Assembly (NCBI GenBank): GCA_900768815.1
Contig: CAAGEE010000017.1
Location: 31,809 to 95,808, forward strand
From: Bacilli bacterium
GTDB lineage: Bacteria; Bacillota_I; Bacilli_A; RF39; UBA660
Direction: 5' to 3'
Length of the DNA: 64,000 nt
The position numbers and the translations under genes are program-made. Shown one piece after another: positions 27,035 through 32,823 of the stretch (positions are counted from its first letter, which is position 1; each line of letters starts with the position of its first letter). Under the pieces are notes generated by a model that did no database searches, was not told the origin of the DNA, and saw only the letters and a program-made list of their open reading frames with translations.

Positions 27035-27540
27035 TGATTCCCCTAATAATAATTACACTCTCTCTAATTATAGATGGAATCCTTTCTAATATTTTTCCCT
27101 ATACCATCAACAATCTCTCTCTATTTACACCATTACTAACTCTAATAAGTATCTATCTAATTTATCCGTTTTATAAAAAGAAAGAGAAGAAGTACATGAT
27201 AACACTCTTTCTAACAGGAATTATCTACGACTTATTGTATACAAATCTTATCTTTTATAATGCTATTACCTTTACTATAATTGGTATTATTTCAAAATAT
27301 ATTTACAAACACTATGAAATAAACTATCTAAATATCATAATCCAAATAATTCTAATAGTAACTATCTATGAATCATTAAATGCTCTAATAATAATTTTAT
27401 TTAACTTAGTACCCATGAGTATATCAAGACTATTCTATAAAATTACTCATAGTCTTCTCCTAAACATAATCTATTCAGAATTACTTCTTCTAATTATAAA
27501 TATACTTCCAAATAAATATAAAAAAGTAAATATAAATTAA
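27034..27540 (+). CDS. mreD: Cell shape protein MreD
   Basis: The 168-residue protein is almost entirely hydrophobic, with about five membrane segments and the family motif YDLLYTNLIFYNAI. Its ATG overlaps the mreC stop by one base. MreD partners MreC in the rod-shape complex. Confidence 0.87.
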   Translation: MIPLIIITLSLIIDGILSNIFPYTINNLSLFTPLLTLISIYLIYPFYKKKEKKYMITLFLTGIIYDLLYTNLIFYNAITFTIIGIISKYIYKHYEINYLNIIIQIILIVTIYESLNALIIILFNLVPMSISRLFYKITHSLLLNIIYSELLLLIINILPNKYKKVNIN

Positions 27541-27590
27541 AGTATATTTATTTTTTTTTGTTCATAAAATTAACTAAAAGGAGAATTATT

Positions 27591-28163
27591 ATGAACAAGA
27601 AAACAGTAAAGAAAAAACTAGTACTCAAAAAAAGTGTCCGTAGCTTCCTAACTCGCTGTATGATTACTATAATACTCGTATTACTTACCTTAATTACTAT
27701 AAAAACAAACAGCAATATAAAAACTATAATTACTAAAAATGTCTATGAAAAAAACTTTAAGTTTGCTAAAGCAAAAGACATATATCAAAAGTACTTTGGC
27801 AGTATTCTCCCTATAGATAAAGTTGTTAAAGAAGAACACCCTGTATTTAGTGAAAAACTAACTTATAAAAAAGAAAATTCCTATAAAGATGGTGTTGTCT
27901 TATCAGTGGATAATAATTATATGATACCAGCTTTAGAGTCTGGTGTTGTAGTCTTCTTAGGAGAAAAAGAAGAGTATGGTACTACTATAATTATAGAACA
28001 AATAAATGGAGTAGAAGTTTTCTATTCTAATGTTAATGCCGTAAACTTAAAATTATATGATTATGTTGAAAAAGGAAAATTAATAGGAGAGGTTAAAGGA
28101 AATAAATTATATTTAGTATTTTCAAAAGATGGGAAGTATTTAAACTATAAAGACTATATCTAA
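27591..28163 (+). CDS. spoIVFA: Stage IV sporulation protein FA (SpoIVFA-like)
   Basis: The 190-residue protein has a basic N-terminus, one membrane segment (about 24-43) and an outside domain with a degenerate LytM/M23 fold: MIPALESGVVVFLGEKEEYG, VEVFYSNVNAV, YDYVEKGKLIGEVKGNKLYLVF. The zinc ligands of active LytM enzymes are missing, as in SpoIVFA, which holds the protease SpoIVFB inactive until the forespore signal arrives. The ATG at 27591 follows AAAGGAG. spoIVFB follows and overlaps. Confidence 0.82.
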   Translation: MNKKTVKKKLVLKKSVRSFLTRCMITIILVLLTLITIKTNSNIKTIITKNVYEKNFKFAKAKDIYQKYFGSILPIDKVVKEEHPVFSEKLTYKKENSYKDGVVLSVDNNYMIPALESGVVVFLGEKEEYGTTIIIEQINGVEVFYSNVNAVNLKLYDYVEKGKLIGEVKGNKLYLVFSKDGKYLNYKDYI

Positions 28164-28896
28164 GTATTTTGAAATACATTTCTTAGTATATATATTTGCT
28201 TTTATCTCTATTTTAACAGCTTCTTTTTCTACCTTTATCATTATAAGTTTTCTAATAATAATTCATGAGCTTGGTCACTTCCTAACTGCTAAAATACTAG
28301 GTATAAAAGTAGATAAAATAGTAATATATCCCTTCGGTGGTATAGCAAAATTTAATATTCCACTAAACATAAGTATTTTAAAGGAAATAATAATCTTAAT
28401 AATGGGACCAATATTTCAAGTATTTGCTTATTTTATTCTTTTAAAGATAATGCCCAATCAAATAGAAAATATAAAACTGTATCACTATAGTATTCTAATA
28501 TTTAATCTTTTACCAGTTTATCCCTTAGATGGAGGTAAACTAGTAAATCTCTTTTTTTCCCTAAAGTTCTCTTTTAAAAATAGTTTTTATCTTGAAATAT
28601 TCATTAGTTACCTAATGGTATTTTTATTAATCATAGTAAATAGAGAAAATATAAATATAAATTTAGTAATAATTGTTATCTTTCTCTTATATAAAATAAC
28701 AAAAGAGTACAAACGAATAGAATTCTTTTATAATAAGTTTCTTCTAGAAAGATATATTAATAAATATAATTTTAAAAGTAGTATAATAATAAATGATATA
28801 AATAAATTTCATAGAAATAAAAGACATTTAATAAAAGCAGCCAATAAATACTACTTAGAAGCCGAAATTTTAAAAAAAATTTATAAAAATCGTTGA
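28147..28896 (+). CDS. spoIVFB: Stage IV sporulation protein FB, M50 intramembrane protease, with no standard start codon
   Basis: The frame open from 28144 encodes a polytopic site-2 protease: HELGH at 28264-28278 (IIIHELGHFLTAKILG), YPFGGIAKF, and the second catalytic motif NLLPVYPLDGGKLVN. SpoIVFB cleaves pro-SigK in the mother cell. There is no ATG, GTG or TTG before 28402, which lies after HELGH, so the protein must start at a non-standard codon (ATA at 28147 is assumed) or arise by +1 frameshift at the end of spoIVFA. The frame stays intact over 250 codons, arguing against decay. It ends TGA at 28894. Confidence 0.78.
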   Translation: MKTISKYFEIHFLVYIFAFISILTASFSTFIIISFLIIIHELGHFLTAKILGIKVDKIVIYPFGGIAKFNIPLNISILKEIIILIMGPIFQVFAYFILLKIMPNQIENIKLYHYSILIFNLLPVYPLDGGKLVNLFFSLKFSFKNSFYLEIFISYLMVFLLIIVNRENININLVIIVIFLLYKITKEYKRIEFFYNKFLLERYINKYNFKSSIIINDINKFHRNKRHLIKAANKYYLEAEILKKIYKNR

Positions 28897-28922
28897 CATA
28901 TTAAAATTTGCTATGCTATAAT
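28893..28922 (+). promoter_or_regulatory. Sigma-A promoter of tRNA-Ala overlapping the spoIVFB stop
   Basis: TTGACA at 28893-28898 and TATAAT at 28917-28922, 18-base spacer. The TGA stop codon of spoIVFB is part of the -35 element. Confidence 0.88.
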
Positions 28923-28954
28923 CTTATTGCTGACTGAGATTGTTGGTTAGTTAT

Positions 28955-29030
28955 GGGGCATTAGCTCAGCTGGGAGAGCGCCACGTTTGCACCGTGGAGG
29001 TCAGCGGTTCGATCCCGCTATGCTCCACCA
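28955..29030 (+). tRNA. tRNA-Ala (UGC)
   Basis: Acceptor GGGGCAT pairs with ATGCTCC; anticodon loop TTTGCAC; encoded CCA. It has its own promoter and terminator. Confidence 0.97.
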
Positions 29031-29040
29031 TATTGAAATT

Positions 29041-29064
29041 AACGTTGAGAAATCAACGTTTTTT
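29041..29064 (+). terminator. Terminator of tRNA-Ala
   Basis: AACGTTGA, GAAA loop, TCAACGTT, T run; the same hairpin as at 10906-10929. Confidence 0.9.
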
Positions 29065-29437
29065 ATTGTTAAAATTGTTTTACCCCCTTATTTACCCCTT
29101 ATTTTTGAAAAGAATGTTTAAAATAATTAAAAAACTTTGAATTTGAAAATTTTAAACAAGTAATACAAAGAAAATAAAAAAAGAAGTAAAAGAAAAAGAA
29201 AAATTAAAATAAAAATGCCTTTCAATTTGAAAAGACTATGATTTGCAGTGCTTCATTTTTTGTGTAATAATATTTGAGAAACAAGAGTTAAAGCCCCTAT
29301 AGATTGGCATACTATTTATTATATGTAAATGCCCAATTTAGTTATAAAAAATATTCTCAAGTTTAACATCATATGATAGAATGAAAGTAAGAATAGGATA
29401 AGTAAGATTATATAAATTTAAGAAAGGAGTGGGTTTT
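29065..29437. other. Gene-poor stretch downstream of tRNA-Ala
   Basis: About 370 bases without a convincing gene. TTACCCC occurs twice at 29080-29099; read on the minus strand this gives GVNKGVKQF and a stop, which might be the tail of a lost integrase, though a stop also lies just upstream. A tract of A and G runs fills 29160-29215. The position beside a tRNA gene fits an old integration site, but no integrase gene is present. Confidence 0.35.
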
Positions 29438-29638
29438 ATGCTAAGTAAAAAACAATTTATAGAAGAGGAAAAAGATTGTGCTGCTATGTTAGGACTTACT
29501 CTTAAGGAATATAGACAGGATTTAAAAAGCACTAAAGTCCATAATACAGAAAGTAATGAAAAAACAATATACAACAATTCTATATTATATAAATTAGGTT
29601 TATCAGAAAAAGATTTAAAAAAAAGAAAGACAGTCTAA
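29438..29638 (+). CDS. Small uncharacterised protein
   Basis: The 66-residue product (MLSKKQFIEEEKDCAAMLGL at the start) is soluble, helical and charged. AAAGGAG at 29423-29429 suits the ATG at 29438. I recognise no family with certainty; short proteins of this look occur in mobile elements of gut Firmicutes. It lies in the gene-poor tRNA-adjacent stretch with a broken small gene just after it, so it may be a leftover of an integrated element. Confidence 0.55.
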   Translation: MLSKKQFIEEEKDCAAMLGLTLKEYRQDLKSTKVHNTESNEKTIYNNSILYKLGLSEKDLKKRKTV

Positions 29639-29639
29639 A

Positions 29640-29732
29640 ATGCAAGTAGAAATAGGAAAAAGTTGATTACTAACTATTCCAATTCTAGAGTTTGATGATA
29701 ATGGTGATATAAACGTTAAATTACAAAAATAG
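29640..29732 (+). pseudogene. Tiny coding remnant with an internal TGA
   Basis: From ATG at 29640 the frame reads MQVEIGKS, TGA at 29664, then LLTIPILEFDDNGDINVKLQ and TAG at 29732. The second part looks like real protein (alternating strand, acidic turn). TGA is a stop elsewhere in the window, so this is best read as a broken gene; if it came from a UGA-tryptophan organism it would read through. Confidence 0.4.
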
Positions 29733-29738
29733 CAATAT

Positions 29739-29775
29739 AAACCATGTTCCTAGGACAAAGGAAACATGGTTTTTA
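29739..29775 (+). terminator. Rho-independent terminator
   Basis: AAACCATGTTTCC-type stem: AAACCATGTT (29739-29748) pairs with AACATGGTTT (29763-29772) followed by T residues. Confidence 0.8.
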
Positions 29776-29844
29776 TTTTGTCTAAAACTATCTTTTATTT
29801 ATAAATGAATAATGTTATAATCATCATAGAGTAGGAGGAAAAAT

Positions 29845-30666
29845 ATGTCGACACATATATTGCTTATCATAGCTATTTTACCAATATTTTTAATCGGAAG
29901 TTATGTTTATAAAAAAGACAGAAATAAAGAACCAACTAGATTATTAGTAAAACTATTTTTAGGAGGAATAGCTTCATGCTTCTTAGTGCTTTTTATATCT
30001 TTATTACTGGAATTATTATTTCCAAAAGCTGTAGCCCTAAATATAAAAACAGATAGCTTTTTAAAGATAATATTTCATTGTTTTATTATAGTGGCCTTAA
30101 TAGAGGAAGGATGCAAACTATTAATGACGTATTTAATTTCATATAAACATGAAGAGTTTGATGAGTTATATGACATTATAATTTATTCGGTATTTACGGC
30201 ATTAGGCTTTGCTGCTTTTGAAAATGTTTTATATGTCCTAGGTGCTGAAACATATGTAGAAGGAGTACAGGTTGGTGTATTAAGAAGTCTCTTAGCTGTA
30301 CCAGGCCATGCGTGTGATGGCCTATTTATGGGCTATTACCTCAGTTTAGCCAAAGTAGCAAGTCTTAAGAACAACCCACAAGAAGAAAGAAAAAATATTA
30401 TAAAAAGTTTATTAGTACCAACCATTCTGCATGGTATATATGATTTATGTTGTTTTACAGCAGCAAGAACATCACTTATCATAATTTTCTTCTTTATCTT
30501 TGTAATCGCAATGTATATAATATCAATAAAGAAGTTAAAATATGTTGCAACTAATAATTATCAATTGTTTAATAGACCACAAGAACCACAAGTAAGATAT
30601 TGTGCGAATTGTGGAGAAAAAGCTCAAGGATTATTCTGTGTACGTTGTGGACATAGAATTCAATAA
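29845..30666 (+). CDS. PrsW family intramembrane metalloprotease with zinc ribbon tail
   Basis: The 273-residue protein has about seven membrane segments and the PrsW motifs ALIEEGCK, AFENVLYVLG, VPGHACDGLFMGYY and TILHGIYD, which supply the glutamates and histidines of the active site. PrsW-type proteases cut membrane anti-sigma factors or act in surface stress responses. The C-terminal 22 residues form a zinc ribbon, CANCGEKAQGLFCVRCG, not found in classical PrsW. It is 14 bases before the glycosyltransferase gene. The target is unknown. Confidence 0.85.
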   Translation: MSTHILLIIAILPIFLIGSYVYKKDRNKEPTRLLVKLFLGGIASCFLVLFISLLLELLFPKAVALNIKTDSFLKIIFHCFIIVALIEEGCKLLMTYLISYKHEEFDELYDIIIYSVFTALGFAAFENVLYVLGAETYVEGVQVGVLRSLLAVPGHACDGLFMGYYLSLAKVASLKNNPQEERKNIIKSLLVPTILHGIYDLCCFTAARTSLIIIFFFIFVIAMYIISIKKLKYVATNNYQLFNRPQEPQVRYCANCGEKAQGLFCVRCGHRIQ

Positions 30667-30680
30667 GTGGAGGAGAAAAT

Positions 30681-31682
30681 ATGAAAGTATTATTATATAC
30701 AGAAGGAGCTAAAATGACTTCTAATTCAGGACTAGGAAAGGCTATAAAACATCAAGAAAAAGCTTTAGAGTTAGCAAAAATTCCCTATACAACAAATTTA
30801 AAAGATGATTATGATATAATCCATATAAACTTTTACGGACCAAGATCATATCACCTAGCTAAAAAAGCCCATCGTCAAGGTAAAAAAGTAGTTTATCATG
30901 CTCATAGTACTGAAGAAGATTATAAATCAGGCTTTATTTTTGCTAAACAAACAGCTCATTTATTTAAAAAATGGTTAATTAAATGCTATAGTCTTGGAGA
31001 TGTAATTGTAACACCAACTCCATATTCAAAAAAATTACTAGAAGGATATGGTATAAAAAAGAAAATCTATGCTATCTCAAATGGTATAGAATTAGATTTA
31101 TTTAAAAAAGATGAAAAAGCCGGTAAAAGATTTAGAAAAGAGTATAACTATTCAGAAAAAGATAAAGTAATAATTGGTATAGGTCTATATATAACTAGAA
31201 AAGGTATAGTAGACTTTGTAGAACTAGCAAAGCGTCTACCAGAATATAAATTTATTTGGTTTGGTTATAGTCCTCTAGCAGCCGCAACAGAAGATGTAAG
31301 AAAAGCTGTTAATACTAAACTAGATAACTTAGTATTTGCAGGACATGTTCCACAACAAACAATAAAAGATGCTATGAATGGTTGTGATATATACTTATTC
31401 CCAACTCTAGAAGAAACAGAAGGAATTCCAATTATTGAAGCTTGTGCTTGTCAAACTACTGCTGTTATTAGAGATATTCCAATATTTGAAGAAATGTTAG
31501 AAGATGGTAAAAATGTTTACAAAGCTAAAACTCTAGATGAGTTTGAAGAAAAAATAAGAGGAATAATGGAAGGAAAATTACCAAAAATTGGTAAAAACGC
31601 CTACAAAATAGCAGAAGAAAGAGATATAAAAAGAGTAGGAGAACAACTAAAACAAGTTTATGAAGATGTCTTAAAAATGTAG
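30681..31682 (+). CDS. Family 4 glycosyltransferase
   Basis: The 333-residue protein has GT-B architecture: MKVLLYTEGAKMTSNSGLGK at the start, VVYHAHSTEEDYK, TPTPYSKKLLEGYGI, SNGIELDLF in the linker, and the nucleotide-sugar site FPTLEETEGIPIIEACACQ. This arrangement is common in alpha-glucosyl-diacylglycerol synthases of low-GC Gram-positives. Glycolipid synthesis is a likely but unproven role. No membrane segment is visible. It is followed by a terminator. Confidence 0.82.
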   Translation: MKVLLYTEGAKMTSNSGLGKAIKHQEKALELAKIPYTTNLKDDYDIIHINFYGPRSYHLAKKAHRQGKKVVYHAHSTEEDYKSGFIFAKQTAHLFKKWLIKCYSLGDVIVTPTPYSKKLLEGYGIKKKIYAISNGIELDLFKKDEKAGKRFRKEYNYSEKDKVIIGIGLYITRKGIVDFVELAKRLPEYKFIWFGYSPLAAATEDVRKAVNTKLDNLVFAGHVPQQTIKDAMNGCDIYLFPTLEETEGIPIIEACACQTTAVIRDIPIFEEMLEDGKNVYKAKTLDEFEEKIRGIMEGKLPKIGKNAYKIAEERDIKRVGEQLKQVYEDVLKM

Positions 31683-31705
31683 AAGATTAGAACTAATCTT
31701 CTTTT
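31681..31705 (+). terminator. Rho-independent terminator
   Basis: AGAAGATTAG (31681-31690) pairs with CTAATCTTCT (31693-31702), then T residues. The stem includes the stop codon of the glycosyltransferase. Confidence 0.8.
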
Positions 31706-31730
31706 ACTTTACACAAAAACCAAAATTCAC

Positions 31731-31759
31731 TTGAAAAAAAAGCAAATAAAAGTTACAAT
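31731..31759 (+). promoter_or_regulatory. Sigma-A promoter of the WXG100/LXG-like operon
   Basis: TTGAAA (31731-31736) and TACAAT (31754-31759) with a 17-base spacer. About 60 bases of leader precede the first gene. Confidence 0.7.
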
Positions 31760-31824
31760 CATATTAAGGATATGGCTTCGGTTGAAGGATAAATATTCTT
31801 AAAAAATTATTAGGAGGTGCACGA

Positions 31825-32112
31825 ATGGCAATTCATGTAGAAGAAGAAGCATTAAACGATTTAAGAAATGCTCTAGAAACAGCTGGTGAAGATTACAAAA
31901 ACAAATTATCAAGATTACAAAACCTAATTAACGAAATCACTTCAGGTGACATTCAAGGAGATCCAGCGAACGACTTATTACAAAAGTTCCAAGCTAAAGA
32001 AAACGTTTTTAAAAATTTAGCTCAAACAATTGATGAAGCAGAAGAGTATATGGGAATGCAAAAGACAAGCTTTACAAATCTTATTTCAGATTTATCATCA
32101 ACAATGCGCTAA
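31825..32112 (+). CDS. WXG100-like small helical protein, first of operon
   Basis: The 95-residue protein is all-helical with a central turn at GDIQGDPAND, where classical WXG100 proteins have W-x-G. The charged ends and heptad-like spacing fit a helical hairpin of the EsxA/B type, substrates and chaperones of type VII secretion. The four next genes are tightly spaced and share the theme. AGGAGGTG precedes the ATG. Confidence 0.6.
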   Translation: MAIHVEEEALNDLRNALETAGEDYKNKLSRLQNLINEITSGDIQGDPANDLLQKFQAKENVFKNLAQTIDEAEEYMGMQKTSFTNLISDLSSTMR

Positions 32113-32139
32113 TAAAAAAGAAAGGTGGAGAAAATATAT

Positions 32140-32418
32140 ATGAATTTAACAATTAATCCAGGAGCTGCTACTGAAGATGCTAGCCAAATCGATAGCATCA
32201 TCAATGATATCAGTTCTGCAATGGAAACATTAGACGCTGCAATCAAGAGAAATATTCCAAATGGAGTAGAAACTACTTGGTCAGAAGAAGTAAGAAACAA
32301 ATGGGAAAGTTATTATGGTTCTGATGTTCCGGAAGCTATGGAAGCTATGAAACTAAGTGCTACAAACTTACGTTTAGCAGTTGATCAAGCTCTAAAGTAT
32401 AGTCAAGGTCAACAATAA
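32140..32418 (+). CDS. WXG100-like small helical protein, second of operon
   Basis: The 92-residue protein forms a predicted helical hairpin with the turn region TTWSEEVRNKWESYYG, close to the W-centred turn of the WXG100 family, and a Q-rich end. It likely pairs with another small helical protein of this operon or with the N-terminus of the 965-residue product. AAAGGTGGAG before the ATG at 32140 decides the start over the GTG at 32125. Confidence 0.65.
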   Translation: MNLTINPGAATEDASQIDSIINDISSAMETLDAAIKRNIPNGVETTWSEEVRNKWESYYGSDVPEAMEAMKLSATNLRLAVDQALKYSQGQQ

Positions 32419-32503
32419 AATATACATTGCTTATGCAATGTATAGTAAATAGAGGTGGAAAATCTTCTCTATTTGCTATATATTGCATAAAGAGGAGGAA
32501 AAC

Positions 32504-32806
32504 ATGGCAATCGATATTGTTACAATAAAAAAAGCCTGTCAAAATATACAGGATATTGCTGTTGATAAAAATGAAGGATACAACAGAGTACTAATTTTAT
32601 TAGATTCAGCAAAGGATTCATGTAAAGCAGAAACAATAAATTTGAATGGTGCTACACTGGCAAGACCATTTGATGTATTAACAGATTTAGTTAAACAAGT
32701 ACAAAACGCAACAATACAATCTGCAAACGCAACATATGATGCAGCAAAAGAGATTTATGCATGGCAAAAAGCTAAGGAAGAGGAAGAACAGAAAAATAGC
32801 AACTAA
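32504..32806 (+). CDS. Small helical protein, possible LXG-associated chaperone
   Basis: The 100-residue protein (MAIDIVTIKKACQNIQDIAV at the start) is helical with a C-terminal EEEEQKN tail. Size and position, just before the large gene, match the small Lap-type partners of LXG proteins that bind their N-terminal helices and guide export. The family is not recognised directly. AGAGGAGG precedes the ATG at 32504. Confidence 0.55.
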   Translation: MAIDIVTIKKACQNIQDIAVDKNEGYNRVLILLDSAKDSCKAETINLNGATLARPFDVLTDLVKQVQNATIQSANATYDAAKEIYAWQKAKEEEEQKNSN

Positions 32807-32823
32807 TACAAAGGAGGAAAAGT

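Noticed and set aside
28402..28896. M50 protease starting at the ATG at 28402
   Set aside because: That start would remove the HELGH active-site motif and the first membrane segments. The upstream frame is open, contains the motif and matches SpoIVFB.
29640..29732. Use of TGA as tryptophan in this genome
   Set aside because: TGA ends the NifU-like gene, spoIVFB and the EIIB-like gene at natural protein ends, and large genes such as polC and valS use TGG for tryptophan with no internal TGA. The single case is a scrap.
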